Part shown: one piece after another, positions 24,014 to 35,662 of the stretch | Layout of the letters: every line of letters begins with the position of its first letter | Numbering within the stretch: the first letter of the stretch is position 1 | Source: Paraphysomonas bandaiensis | Taxonomy: Eukaryota > Chrysophyceae | Reading direction: 5' to 3' | Length of the DNA: 64,000 nt | Assembly: GCA_965644295.1 (NCBI GenBank) | Contig: CBFFRP010000196.1 | Coordinates: 1-64,000, forward strand | Notes under the pieces: model-generated | Told to the model about the DNA's origin: nothing | Database searches by the model: none | Seen by the model: only the letters and a program-made list of their open reading frames with translations | Made by a program: the position numbers and the translations under genes

Positions 24014-24909
24014 TTGCATTAATATTGTCGCGTTTTTTCTCTTGTAATTAATTTGTATTATATTTTAAGTTACCTATATTTTCAATGACGTATTATCTTC
24101 ATATTAGTTGCACCATTCAGCTTAGTAATATTATTATAATAAATTCGTCGTTTACTTAGTTTTAACGTGGTCAATAACACATATACTATATTATCCCATG
24201 ATGCCTCATAGGGAGGTAAAATAATACCAATTTTATTCGTTTTAAATGCAGATGTAAGCGTGGAATGTTGTGATCATTAGAATGTAAAGTGATGAACACA
24301 GTAACGTAAGAAAGTGAATAATGATGCAGAAATAACTATCACGTGCAATGGTATAATTAGATATGTAACTGACAATGACGAGCATTATGATGACATCAAG
24401 TACTTCAACAGATACTATCCTCAATTCAGTTTTTGCTATATTTCATTCAACAATATATTTCACCTATACTATCTTATATTAAGATAAATCCTAATGTTTT
24501 AGATCACATTTTAGTAAGTGAAAGGAAATATGATTGCAACACTATCATCTGAGAAAATTATTGATATTATTACTAACCTTAAATATTACGTCAGTAATGA
24601 GTGACACTCTAGTTGGAGTAATTACACGCCGGCAAATGCGTAACTAGTATACGCTTACTAAACTTATCCAAAGCATATATCGCCACGCAAGCCCAACTAT
24701 TTCAGCTCGAGTAAGATATTTAATTCCAACCTAATACGAGAGCAAACTGTGATACTCTGACTTAATCATTTTAACAATTTATATGTGTGCTGTTGATCTG
24801 TTGATAGAACTTTAATCCCCGCTAACAGAAATATAGGCAATTATCAATAATAAATCATCAGTGCAAACTCTCTCAGTATCATAACAAGTAGCCTCCATTC
24901 TCCTGTTAA
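24014..24909. other. repeat-bearing intergenic region
   Basis: It contains repeat B copy 2 (24246-24505). The rest is AT-rich sequence without a supported gene, between the convergent ends of the TRIM-like and four-helix genes. Confidence 0.5.
24246..24505 (+). repeat. dispersed repeat B, copy 2
   Basis: It matches the inverse of 16120-16372 and the two tandem copies at 62 kb. Shared words: AAAGTGATGAACACAGTAA, GTGAATAATGATGCAGAAAT, GTAACTGACAATGACGA and ATACTATCTTATATTAAGAT. It differs by small indels from all other copies. Confidence 0.75.
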
Positions 24910-26097
24910 TTAAACAGACGGTTCCCTACTCTTACGTCGCCCACCATCTCTGTGCCCACTTTCCCTGCGGCCACCTTCCCTATGCGTACTTTCTCTGCGA
25001 CCACCTTCCTTGAGCCCACTTTCCCTGTTCTTCTTTTTCTTCTTCTCACCAGGAGTCTTATGTGTCTTCGTGCGCTCAGCTGGTCGCGCCCTTGAATCAT
25101 ACCCACTATCCGCTCCAAGATGAACATCGTCCATATTAGAGCGCAGTGCAATAGCCTTTTCTGTCCGAGCACCCTGGTCAACATATCGCTTGTCTGCTCG
25201 AGGTGCCTCGCTGTACTTAGCCCCACTACTGTGACGATGACCAGTCATGGGGCGAGAACCAGAAGCAGCAGGCACGCGGTGAGATTTTACAGGTTTCTGT
25301 GGTGCTTTACGCTCCGCTGATAGAATTCCCATTTTCTTGAACCTCTCGTGATCATCTGGGTCAACAGTTGGCATAAGGGCGTGCATGATAGACATACAAA
25401 ACGTAAGGCAGAAGCCTAATGCCACCAGCACAAAGCCTTGTCCATGTTTGTACTCCAGGTCATCTTCCAGGGGAAGCTGTTTGTGGCAATACTCCTTCCA
25501 TACAAACAAGGCGGATGCCAAACAAACGGCCGCAAGAGTTTCAGAGACATAGCCAAGCGACTTCAAAAGGGGTTCGTCGGCATGACTCAACATACGGGAT
25601 TTTAAAAGCATAATACTGGGCATACGGGTAACCGCAGCCAGCAGCACCATTCCCACAGCAGTGTTGCCCGCAGAGTTACAGTTGTCACAATAAGGATCGC
25701 TATCCGCATCGTTATAGCAAGCATCATCTTCCCAAAGAATATATGTATCAGCAAGTACACTACCCGTTTGACTTTGCCAAACAGCACCTGAAAGTCCAAC
25801 CCAAACTGTTGTAGGGATTGAATCATTGATATCACCTTCCCCTGTAGTCCATGCACCTACTTTAGTAAGAGTCTGTGAGGTCCCTATAGATAAACATGCA
25901 AATATTGTGCAGAATAATGAAAATAATGTAAGTAAATAACAAATATGAAGAATAGAATGACGTGAATCCCAACAAAATGGTAAACCACATTGTCCAATAC
26001 ATACACATATAAAGAATTCATTAATTGATCGTACAGCAGATGAACGAAACGATAAGGTAGCATTATGATCTTTTGCAATGACTGGACGAACTGGCAT
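24910..26097 (-). CDS. four-helix membrane protein with basic repeat tail
   Basis: A single exon gives 395 aa. Four hydrophobic helices are visible: YLLTLFSLFCTIFACLSI (about 53-71), AVGMVLLAAVTRMPSIMLLK (about 147-166), ETLAAVCLASALFVWK (about 185-200) and FVLVALGFCLTFCMSIMHAL (about 223-242). The first extracellular loop has WVGLSGAVW and several cysteines (CYNDADSDPYCDNCN), a tetraspan layout reminiscent of claudin/PMP22-like proteins. I see no decisive family motif. The C-terminal 130 residues are soluble and basic, ending in short repeats of the form GGRRES(T/G)HREGGRRES. Codons are A/T-ending near the start and GC-rich in the tail. Function is unknown; it is probably at the plasma membrane or an endomembrane. 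Confidence 0.75.
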   Translation of the reverse strand: MPVRPVIAKDHNATLSFRSSAVRSINEFFICVCIGQCGLPFCWDSRHSILHICYLLTLFSLFCTIFACLSIGTSQTLTKVGAWTTGEGDINDSIPTTVWVGLSGAVWQSQTGSVLADTYILWEDDACYNDADSDPYCDNCNSAGNTAVGMVLLAAVTRMPSIMLLKSRMLSHADEPLLKSLGYVSETLAAVCLASALFVWKEYCHKQLPLEDDLEYKHGQGFVLVALGFCLTFCMSIMHALMPTVDPDDHERFKKMGILSAERKAPQKPVKSHRVPAASGSRPMTGHRHSSGAKYSEAPRADKRYVDQGARTEKAIALRSNMDDVHLGADSGYDSRARPAERTKTHKTPGEKKKKKNRESGLKEGGRRESTHREGGRRESGHRDGGRRKSREPSV

Positions 26098-26940
26098 GAT
26101 TATGAATTGATGAGAATATGAAGTAAAGGTGAGTTGAAATGAAGAATTAATTGAGAATGTAGTATATGTTTAGGTCATATATATGTATTGATGGAATTGT
26201 GGGATGTATGAGTTTGTTATGTATGAAAATAGTCGTATCTAGACTCTATATAGACATACATACATACATACATATACATGAGATTACTTTGTATACCCCA
26301 CTTGAGGTATCTGCAGTGCAGTCGAGGCCGTATATAGGTACAGTACGTCATATACGTATATATTGAGATGTCTGGGTCGTACTGATTAGGGTGTCAATCC
26401 CTCCTTTTTATACAGAGTACATATAGAGGCGATCAGGCAAAAAATTAACCTTTTTTATTGTTTGTACATCAAAAAACAAAATACAACAAGAAAACTAGAC
26501 TTTTTTCCCAGGTGGACATTTCCATAAGCAGATTTCCTATAATGGATCTATATATTCGACATATTTGACTATATCTTGCTTTTAGGCCTATAAAATTAGT
26601 AATATTTAGCCAAAAAACATCAAAAAACTCAATATCTTGAAAGGCAAGTAAGTCCGTTAAGTCTATCGACAATGCAATGGATACAATGCATGTTTCACTA
26701 CTCAATATGCATCAGCTTCGCTCTATCAAAGGTTCAGATACCACTCTTAGTTATGTCATTTAAGTCCAAAGATTAGATTATAGAGTACTGGTATACCTGA
26801 TCCTTACATACACGTATTAGTATACACAGCACATGTATGCATGTATGTATGCATTGCCCATTGATTACATATATATATATGAACCCACACACTCGCCCAC
26901 GCTATACCTCTATTCTTATATATACCTCTTCCACAAAACT
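26098..26940. other. intergenic, promoter side of four-helix gene
   Basis: AT-rich sequence with short (CATA)n and (GT)n tracts, for example near 26258 and 26825. No supported gene or dispersed repeat. Confidence 0.4.
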
Positions 26941-26965
26941 GCAAAAAAACTTCTTGTAGTCTGAA

Positions 26966-27271
26966 TTGCTTCATCATATCTGTCCCTTACAAGAAATATC
27001 TGATTGTAAAGATCTGATTGGACACAACTATCTTATTGATCAATCTACGAAAGTTTACGAACAAGATGTGTTTCATTATATAACTACGTATTGGCGAACT
27101 ACTCTCGATAATCGTCTTCGTCATTCAATTCTCTCTTTCCATAGTTACTACCAGTTCAACCGTCCAGATGATATTTCTCTATTCGTATTCTACTTTTTAG
27201 TTTCTACAACTCTCTTTTTTCTAATTGAGTCAAATGAGTATCTTGTTATCGATAATACAAAGATACTGTGA
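26966..27271 (+). CDS. doubtful short frame with a hydrophobic C-terminal segment
   Basis: An open frame of about 101 codons with no ATG start: the frame opens at a TTG just after an in-frame TAG. It could be an exon whose acceptor is the preceding TTCTTGTAG. The peptide includes VFHYITTYWRTTLDNRLRH and a hydrophobic stretch (LFVFYFLVSTTLFFLI). No homology is recognised and no partner exon was found. It may be chance. Confidence 0.2.
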   Translation: MLHHICPLQEISDCKDLIGHNYLIDQSTKVYEQDVFHYITTYWRTTLDNRLRHSILSFHSYYQFNRPDDISLFVFYFLVSTTLFFLIESNEYLVIDNTKIL

Positions 27272-28081
27272 AACTTTGTGTTTCTCCATGCGCAACCACT
27301 ACGTTCGTTACCGATATCCTAAATGGTTGTCGATCTCCGGTATATATATCCCTTTTCCTCCCTCCAGCAGCTCTTCTTCTGGATTTACACTGTGTCTTGT
27401 ATTATTACTTGATCTACACTTAGGATGAATATCAATAGTTTAGTGTCTGCATATTTAATGTATTAACAGATTCATGTTACATGCATATTTTTACGTGATT
27501 AGCCCTTCAAAAATAAAAATATTATAGTTTATGTGTAAATAAGTAAATACATGTCCCTTAGTGTTGCTATATATTGCTTGTTCATTGATGAAAGCGCCTT
27601 GGTTCAGCCGTTATTGATGCAAAGCTTAAACAGGGAGTCAATAATTGGACTCATGTGGTTTTCTAGGGGTGATTTTTGGTTTATGTCCAAAACTGAAGAA
27701 TACAGTGGATAAATGTTGTATTAAGAAACTCATATGAAATAGATTAGATTATCGGATATCTGATACTTGGTAATTGTATAAAGTATCAGATCAACATAGA
27801 CAGGGCTGCGTAGCAATCTATTAAACGCAGGTTGTAGTCAACGAGAATTGCAATTATAACTTGCTGTCCCAATTATTATAATTTCAATTAATTGATACTA
27901 AACTACGTATTATAGTAGCTATATATTAGCTGCTAACATAGCTTGGTCAACTGTAATTTTATTCGAGAGGCAACGATTTATGTGTAAAAACATAATTAAC
28001 ACTAAACACCCCCAACAATAATATTCTTGCGGAAATCAGTCATAACAATCTTAGTTCTACTGAATAAAATTCAACTTTATT
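27272..28081. other. intergenic region with repeat A copy 2
   Basis: AT-rich sequence without a supported gene. The second copy of dispersed repeat A (27803-28055, inverted) ends immediately before the hairpin cluster that starts at 28082. Confidence 0.45.
27803..28055 (-). repeat. dispersed repeat A, copy 2
   Basis: Inverted relative to 1535-1743. On this strand it reads CAGGGCTGCGTAGCAA, CGCAGGTTGTAGT, GAATTGCAATTATAACTTGC and AGTCATAACAATCTTAG, the complements of the first copy's blocks. The copies are old, with many substitutions and short indels. Confidence 0.6.
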
Positions 28082-28268
28082 GCAAGGGGCTTCTTCTCTT
28101 CGAGAGTTTCCAATTACAACCCGTTCGGGTTGTAATCATCTCTCCTTGCTAATTTAACTTTATAACTTATTATTAATAACTTAATTACTTGGAAGGAGGA
28201 GCCATTCCTCCTTGTTTTTTTTATTGTTGCAACAAGTGATACCTGCTGCGGTATCGAATACACTTGTT
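28082..28268. ncRNA. cluster of strong hairpins, candidate structured RNA
   Basis: Four stems sit in 187 bp. An outer pair GCAAGG (28082-28087) with CCTTGC (28144-28149) encloses two hairpins: CTCT/AGAG around TCG (28096-28106) and a long perfect stem, 28113-28122 with 28127-28136, with GTTC as loop. Downstream, an 8-bp stem AAGGAGGA/TCCTCCTT (28193-28213) is followed by G and eight T, a possible Pol III-type stop on the plus strand. Last, AACAAGTG (28231-28238) pairs with CACTTGTT (28261-28268) and encloses ATACC/GGTAT. No known RNA family is recognised. Strand is uncertain, though the T-run favours plus. Confidence 0.4.
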
Positions 28269-28786
28269 AAAATTGGATTTTCTCAACACAAATTTCTTTT
28301 TTATAGCAACTTGTCTGAGTCAAATTGATGTTATTTTTTTGAAACTATGATTAATACTGGACAAATAATTAAGATCAATTAGTTGAATTGAAGCTCTGTG
28401 AGATTGTAAATATTGATTGATTCAATAACTGTAAAAATTGTAAATTATTGATTGGATGTAGCGCAGTTAACAATGTAGCTAGTGAACATGAATGATAAGG
28501 GAAGCTTATCACGATCTTAATTAATTGAGTACAGTGATTACTGAATTTACTTTTCATAATATCAAAAAATTGATCATGCCAATTCTCACACCGGAATATA
28601 TTTTAAGATTTCGTATTTTAAGTATTTCACTGTTTAATATGTCTCCGGCATTTTTTAAGTGAAAGTGCAACATTACTATATTTGTTTCGTATTGACCAAT
28701 GTACCTTGAACACCGCAACTTTTCCTATACTACTCAAGCAGCTCTCTACAGGATATTAACCAGTTATTTAGTGGAACACACAGTTC
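28269..28786. other. intergenic, no gene seen
   Basis: AT-rich sequence downstream of the TPH-like gene. No repeat family or gene is recognised. Confidence 0.4.
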
Positions 28787-30708
28787 CTACGCCCACGCAG
28801 ATATCGGCTTCCTGAATACCACACACCTAAGATACACCCAAACAGATTGTACATACTGACCTTTGCCCGTTCGCTGACGACCCACGCATGCGGAGGCGAT
28901 GGTGTACCCGGCTATGGAACAATGGGTCACATTTAATCGTCTTCAATTCCACCTTATTTAGACTCTTTTCGATTTCGTTCATGGTCTCTCTTGGTTGCCC
29001 ATCGGTCTCGATTTGTTCCAACAAAGCAGCACCATACTGTTTTTGTTTCTCCAGTTCCGCCCTACGCCGTTCAGCAATAGCCCTGACATGCTCTTCACCC
29101 TCTCGACGATATTTCTCTGCATACTCGACATCTTTCTTCCGCTCCTCCTCTTGAATTCGTGCTTTCTCCTCGATAATTTCAAGATTCTGCTTTGCCATAA
29201 GTCGATCGCGTTCAACTTTAGCAGCAATATCTCTCTCCTCCCTCTCTTTATCACGTTGCTCCTTTGCTAATTGCTCCTTAAGCAGTAGCTCTTCGAACCT
29301 CTGCTCTTCCTCCCTTTTCCCCTTTCCAGCAGGACCCTCATCGGCCCACTTTGCAAACTTTTCGAGGGTTTCCATCCTCTTCTGAAAAGCAGCCTCTCTG
29401 GCTCTCTCTTCGGCATCAAGGCGGTCTGCATACTCCTTTGCAAGTCGTCTATCTTCTTCATGTTCCCTCTGGCGAGCTTCCTCCCGGCGACGTTCGTTCT
29501 CTTCATTTTCTTTGACGATTGCTCTGTGCATCTCTGCTTCTCGCTCTTTCTTTTCTCGTAAAAGCTGTTTCTCTCTCTCGATGTTTTCAGCTATTCGCTG
29601 TAGTTCTTGCCTCTCGGCTTTGAGAAGCATTTCCTTTTCATGCTCACGAGCTTCTCTGTCCGCGGCAATCTGCCTTTCCCATGCCAACCTCTCACGTTCA
29701 TATCTCTCGTGTCTTTTTTTAAGGGAAGCGGCAGCTTCCTCCCTAAACTTTTCCACGTCTTCATCTACTCGCTTCACAAAATCTGCATCTTCCTGTCTCT
29801 CAGCTTTGCGACGCTCTTGAGTTTCTTTCATCTGCTTTTCCAACGCCTCTCTTTGTGACTTCTGTCTCGCCAGGCGTCGCTTTTCCTCTTCCTCTGCCTT
29901 GCGTGCGGCATCCATACTTTGGAAGAGCTGGAGGGCTTCCCACTCCGTTCCAAATGGAAGCGGGGTTGCACAGCGCTCTCCAACGCAGCCTGCACATCCA
30001 CATCGGCAAGTTCCTCGACCCGTTTGCCGTCCTCCCGACATGAGCTCGCTCTCTACCTCAGGACCGACCTATTTCATATATCATGCGAATGAATAGAAAC
30101 CATAGAGTCTTACAGAGTTTAAATTAAGAGGGGGTGGACCACGAGCAGAATTTCGAGGAGTTTTCTTCGGGATGTCTTGTCGAACAGCTGCTTCCAAGTC
30201 AAGCAAATCTTGGGCATTTATGTGTAACTTGGTTGAGACAAAATCGTCAACGTGTTTAACAATTATAGGCTTTCTCTTCCTACAATGCTGTATTAGTTTT
30301 CATTTCAGTTCAAAATGAGTAATAACGTACTGTCCAAACTTTTGAATGAGTTTCTGTACAAGAACGCAATGTAGTTTATTTTTGGCTGCCCGGATCTCTT
30401 CCTTCTTCTTCAATCTCTCTAAGTGTTTCTTTTTCTTATCCTTCAAATATTCATCAAATAATTAAGAAGGTCCATAATCGAGTCACATATACACATACCG
30501 TCATATATACGGGATGATTAGGACCATTATGTGTGCAAAATTTGGAGTGTTTACGTTCAGGTACATTACACGCCTTAATATGCTCTGGAGGTCTAATATG
30601 TTTCATTCTTAAAGGGCTAGCTAGAGGCAGCCGACTACTTGTTGGCTGACTTGCCGATTTTGGTCGTTGTGTCGAATTAGCAGACTGAGGTCTTCGAGGT
30701 GTAGTCAT
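28787..30708 (-). CDS. TPH-like coiled-coil protein, probable ciliary component
   Basis: Five exons (30708-30499, 30440-30331, 30279-30114, 30068-28861, 28811-28787) with introns of 45-58 bp give 572 aa. The N-terminus is basic and Ser/Pro-rich (MTTPRRPQSANSTQRPKSAS), then a basic helical segment (KKKKHLERLKKKEEIRAAKN). The main exon encodes a Cys-rich patch (CRCGCAGCVGERC) and about 300 residues of very charged E/R/K/Q helix, such as REKKEREAEMHRAIVKENEE, ending in YGAALLEQIE and MNEIEKSLNKVEL. This resembles trichohyalin-plectin-homology proteins (CFAP45/CFAP53/MNS1 group), many of which lie inside ciliary doublet microtubules. The exact orthologue is not clear. The last coding exon is only 25 nt and rests on splice signals alone. 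Confidence 0.75.
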
Positions 30709-31464
30709 ATTTATTTAGTGTTCGTATGTCGAATTGCTGAGTTTCAATACAGAGTTTAATTGATCTTCAAGATGCCACAGAGCATATCGTGGAACACTGA
30801 ATTACAATATAATACAATATATATATATATCAATCTTATAGCTAAATACTTAGCAGTAAGAGGAGATATATAGCTATGTAATAATGATGAGATGGTGTTT
30901 CCTAATGTCTCTATTGGTTTCTAATTCAGCGAAAATGTGTGCAATGGTTGCTACTTGTGTATGTATGTATGTGTAGATGCAGCTATGTGATCATTAGAAC
31001 TGTAACGGTTTTTTTCTAACGTCTCCTTTTAGGTCCATTCACAGAATACGCTTGTAGTATACGTATATTACGTATTCTATATATGGGTATACAGCAGCAG
31101 TATATGGGTATATGCTGGTGATAAGTACTGAGAATACGGTTTTGTAGTTTGTGGACTACAGGGTCAATATATACAGTACTGCAGACTGTAGATCACCATA
31201 CGGTAGGGACATACAGCTGGATATTCTGAATTGCAGTTTTTGCGTATATAAAAATACAGCACACATGTCTGTATGTGCAGCATACGGCACCTTGTACAGT
31301 ACAGAGTACATACATGGCACACATATAGCATACACACATACACATAGAGCAGCACTATACATACACAGCAATAGGAGTATATGCCTACTATGTAAACACA
31401 GCATATACCACACTCATATTCACATACATAACCCTCATTCATATACATTAACAATCAAATAACA
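30709..31464. other. divergent intergenic region
   Basis: This lies between the TPH-like start (minus) and the small secreted-protein start (plus). It has GTAT/CATA-type short repeats and many TATATA runs. No supported gene. Confidence 0.4.
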
Positions 31465-32066
31465 ATGAAGTTCTTTATGATGATAACTATTGCAACTGTA
31501 TGCATCATGAGCATACTTGGATGTGAATTTGAAGGATGTGATCATGTATGTAAACATTTACATATACATACATATACTCACATATATATTAACGTATTAA
31601 CGGTATTATATATATATAGGTTGATATGGGCAGTTGTGGTACAGCATGTTGTCGTTTATCTATCTTCATTGATGGTGAAACATCAACAGAGGTCATGAAT
31701 AAACTAAATTCATCACTTGTACTTGGAGGTCCTGATAAACTATACATTCCTATGATGACTGCTGAAGGAACTCTTACATTTGGTGATCTCCGACCATTTG
31801 ATAAGCCTGTTGATTTCATTGGTCAGGCATGGCATACTACAGCCAATCTTGTGTACAATGATACTGTCAATATCCTCTTGACATCCACAGATGCTGGAAC
31901 AGATGTGTATGCATTCTCTATTTCACAGATTGCGGGTGCATATTCTGATGAAGGACAAAACTATTTCAACATCGTTCAGCTCTTTGACTCGGTTAAATGG
32001 AATGCCGGTAGCTACAAGTTGTCCCAGTACGACGATTCATGTCCTCCCCCAAGTAACAAGAAGTAA
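31465..32066 (+). CDS. small secreted protein of unknown function
   Basis: Two exons (31465-31545, 31620-32066) with a 74-bp intron encode 175 aa. The first exon is a signal peptide (MKFFMMITIATVCIMSILGC) followed by a short Cys-containing linker. The mature part has cysteines near its start (SCGTACC) and its end (DDSCPPPSNKK), and beta-rich sequence between (LYIPMMTAEGTLTFGDLRPF). A lipocalin-like or small beta-barrel secreted protein would fit, but no family motif is clear. Length and frame are consistent with a complete gene. Confidence 0.7.
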
Positions 32067-33535
32067 TGGGATACATCAGCAATTGCATATCAGCTGCATG
32101 GTGTCATGTGGTCATGACAAGAAGTAATGCTGTTATCTGCATTTCACTATAAGTTTAATTAATTACAAAGCTTGTCGCACTATAGCACTAAATACTAACT
32201 CGTGCGCTATTATTATTATTCATTTGGATATCACAGGAAGATGTATAAAACAAATTCTGTAGGGTAGGGTAGACATTTGCTGGATTATTTGAAAAACTAG
32301 CAAAACTTTTATGTAGTGATAAGATGGTTACGTGATATTGGTGTCCTAGAGCTCAATATGTTCTCTACACTATAAGTCAGTTTCTTTGCTTTCTTATGCC
32401 TTCTTCTATTGTTGCAGTTGTATATCTCTAGTATACCATTACTACAAAAATGCAGACTACCTACCAGTGATAATATCAATGTACGTAGCAGGATTTCATG
32501 ATAATTACTGAGAGGGAGGTATCCAACAATAACAGTTACAACTATTTATCAAGCATCCAATTATTGGCAATTGGTTTCCATCATATATATTGCTTTCGAT
32601 TAAGTTTCTGAATTCTGAACTGCATATCATCCCAAAGATGCCTACTCACATCCAGAAACATATACATTTCAAGCAAAACCCAGTCACAACAAGCTCTTGC
32701 AAACATTGGTAGTGCTATACGAATGCTTTTTATAGCGATAATGTGCTGGCAGACTGGTGCGTGTTTTCTTTAGCTTTCGGTTGTCTTCAAGTAAACGAAT
32801 TGCCTCGTCCTTTTAATCTTTTCTTTTTCGAATTAAGTCACCTTTTTCTGCAGGTACATTTATCGAAAAGCGTCACACTATTAACTTTTGGATGGGTAAA
32901 CTTAAAAAACTAACTTTGATCTCACTCAATTTACATCGCTTATCATGCATTATTATTCACGACAACTCTCCACTACTAATCAATACAGAAAATGGTTTGT
33001 ACCTAATCAGTAGATATACAGCTCCCTATATAATTAAGCTACTAGCCAACTAATTGCAATCAATTGACAGCATTTACCCAAAATAACAACTGCTTTTTAT
33101 CACAATATAAACCAATTAGTTGTTAGGCGGCCTGCTATGTAGAAGTTGGTTGCATTGTAATACTTGATTTCATGTCGTATGCAGTCATATTTAGATGTTT
33201 AGAAGCAGTAGTGTTCAAGTTTTACTGCGGTCGACACGCACACAACAACTACAGAATCATGCGATAAATAGACTAAAAGATAAATCCTAAAGAAAGTTTC
33301 AAGATTTGTTTATAAAATACCAATACGTACAAAGTAGAAATTTTTAAATCCCTCTTCACATTCTTCTGTTATTGCCTTGTGAATGAAAAGAATTGATACA
33401 AGGTACTACCACATAGTGATAAGAGTGATCATCACCTCATAATACACTTGTACATGGCATCTCACATGCAAACACAGTTCGGTCTAGTACTACAACTCTT
33501 AAAAGCAAAATCAGATCAGGCTAGACATATATATA
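32067..33535. other. intergenic between convergent genes
   Basis: No gene is supported. A short sequence at about 32540-32585 (ACTATTTATCAAGCAT) recurs at 62010-62060, so a small dispersed repeat is present. The rest is plain AT-rich sequence. Confidence 0.45.
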
Positions 33536-34630
33536 TCAGGGACACTTTGCTAACCGACTCTTGAGTTCAGTTAATACATCAGGGCGAGGAGTTGTATTGA
33601 TGCCATACTTTTTGCATCTCTCGTAAAAAATCGCTCTTGCCTCGGTGTGCAGCTCTATTTCCGCGGAATCATACCAACCGGCTTTCAACAGGTCACATAC
33701 TAACTGGTTATGAATTTCCGTAGTGTGTTTGGGATTATTCCTCACCCATTCCAGTTGGTATCCCTCAGGTACAAACCCCCTACCGTACATTGCGTAGAAC
33801 AGCTTCTTGGTTGCGTTGGGGTCTTCAGTTAGACCGAAGAAAGCAAAGTCATGCCGAAGGCGTCGCTTGGCTTCAGCAATGTCTTCCTTATTCAAACTAA
33901 CTATCTCCCCACAAAGATGACCCATCACCATTTTCGTTTGGCAGGACTGAATACCACTCATATTGGCATATGTCGCTATAGGGCGATCAGAATTCAATAT
34001 TACGTCATGAATACGAACTCCACTCTCTCCTTGGCGGCCTGCAAAGCCATACGGCAACATCCCACCTTTGCTAAATAAAAATGCAGACACTATCCTGTCA
34101 AGTGGATTTCGAATCATCGTGACTAACGTGTGGTTTAGAGATATCATACGATTATACGCATATGACTTATACGGAAAGTGGAACCCCCAGCATCCGTGTG
34201 AGCAGGCCGCTACAAATTCTTTTTCACAGCTGTTTACTTCTATCGGAAAATGTCTTGTAAAGTTTTGAAGTGCTGACCTATAGCCACCCATATTCGTTGG
34301 AGAGTACATGGCTGATATTTTGGAGCACCCCCAATTCAGTAGAAAAGATCCCATCCAGGAAGATGTCTATGAAATATTTCACAAATACTTCAACACAATG
34401 ACGACTATTGCTACCTTTTGAATATGCATCCAGAAAACAGAGTGTAAGTGGGTGTCGTTATTCGCCTGTCCTCCTTTGTATAACGACTTCATATTCTGTT
34501 GTGAATTGTGTCCGTCGCCTAATAACAGTCGTAGATCTTTATCTATGATATCATAGGCAGAAAAGTGCATTGATATGCACACATTATGAACAACACAAAC
34601 ATAAAATATAATTAACACTGTAATCCGCAT
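33536..34630 (-). CDS. sulfotransferase, secretory-pathway type
   Basis: Two exons (34630-34415 and 34366-33536), joined across a 48-bp intron, give 348 aa. The join is supported because it restores the 5'-phosphosulfate-binding loop: FWMHIQK from exon 1 meets TSSWMGSFLLNW from exon 2, matching the H(I)xKTxxTS loop of PAPS-dependent sulfotransferases. The 3'-phosphate motif is clear (MIRNPLDRIVSAFLFSKG). The N-terminus is a hydrophobic leader (ITVLIIFYVCVVHNVCISM), so the enzyme probably sits in the Golgi lumen and sulfates a glycan or protein. Cysteines near the centre (NSCEKEFVAACSHGC) are typical of lumenal members. The acceptor is unknown. Confidence 0.87.
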
Positions 34631-34740
34631 AGTTTGACATTATAATGATATGATGTTTCATAAATAGATCATGAAGATCAGGTCAATTATTCACAGCATA
34701 TATAAATAATTCTTATAATCATAACTAGTTGATAGTGTAA

Positions 34741-34790
34741 CACCTCGCTAGTAACACTCTCTATACAGTTAAAGTGTTACTAGAGAGGTG
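34741..34790. repeat. 17-bp stem-loop
   Basis: CACCTC-g-CTAGTAACACT (34741-34758) pairs with AGTGTTACTAG-a-GAGGTG (34773-34790), 17 pairs with one mismatch and a 14-nt loop. GCTAGTAGAGGAGT direct repeats follow, so the hairpin arm motif is also tandemly repeated. Confidence 0.8.
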
Positions 34791-35550
34791 TAACTGAGAG
34801 GTGTTAGTAGAGGAGTGCTAGTAGAGGAGTGCTAGTAGAGAGATGTTACTACTAAAAAACATGGATAATAAAATATTATTTATATATATATGTGTGTATG
34901 TATGTATATGTGTGTATGTGTATATGTATGTGTGTATGTGTATGTGTATATGCATATGTGTGTATATATACGTATGTGTTATATGATATAGTCGTATAGT
35001 AGGTTAATAATAGTGCAGATATATTATGATTCATGATACTCGTGACTTGATTGATGATTTGGAGTGTAATAGTGTGTATAATGGAGGTCATGTGACAGTA
35101 TGGTGCATCTTAAGGTATGTATATATATAGAGATACTGTATGTCCTATACACGTACAAGATCATATATATAATACCTATTTTGGATCTATAGAGTGAATA
35201 TCCATATTTTATAGACATGAAATCCAATTTTTTAATTCCTATTTTTGGCTTTTTATAGATTTTTAGTACTTGAATATACTAAAATCTGTACTAATATAAT
35301 GTACTATCGCACAGTCGTACAGTATATGCTATCTACAAGTACAGGAAATCCAGCAGTTAAGTCTCATAGTTTTTCAAATAATCCATATACAAAACTAGAA
35401 TACCCAAAAAATTCATATATAAAAATCCGTATATAAAACTTCATATATAAAAATCCATATACGATCGTATTATTGAATTCTATATACAGTGTACATGTAT
35501 ATTTAAACTCATCTCATTAATTTAACAGTCTTATCACAGTCTCATAGATC

Positions 35551-35607
35551 ACATACCCTCCTATATCCTCCTATATCCTCCTATATCCTCCTATATCCTC
35601 CTATATA
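35551..35607 (+). repeat. 10-bp tandem repeat in a promoter
   Basis: CTATATCCTC repeats four times plus partial units, ending about 55 bp upstream of the ATG at 35663. CCTCCTAnTATA-like sequence also precedes the FG-GAP start, so a core-promoter role is possible. Confidence 0.8.
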
Positions 35608-35662
35608 TCTTCAATTAAACATCTTCATATTCATTTTTATATAATTTTATAACTATTTCATT

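Larger units (their letters stand above)
34631..35662. other. divergent intergenic region with hairpin and short repeats
   Basis: This lies between the sulfotransferase and acidic/proline-rich gene starts. It contains the hairpin at 34741-34790, GCTAGTAGAGGAGT repeats to about 34850, a GTAT/GTGT microsatellite (34885-34975) and a 10-bp tandem repeat at 35551-35607. No gene is supported. Confidence 0.5.

Noticed and set aside
28193-28222. Stem followed by T8 resembling a bacterial intrinsic terminator
   Set aside because: The window is eukaryotic; it is treated as part of the hairpin cluster instead.
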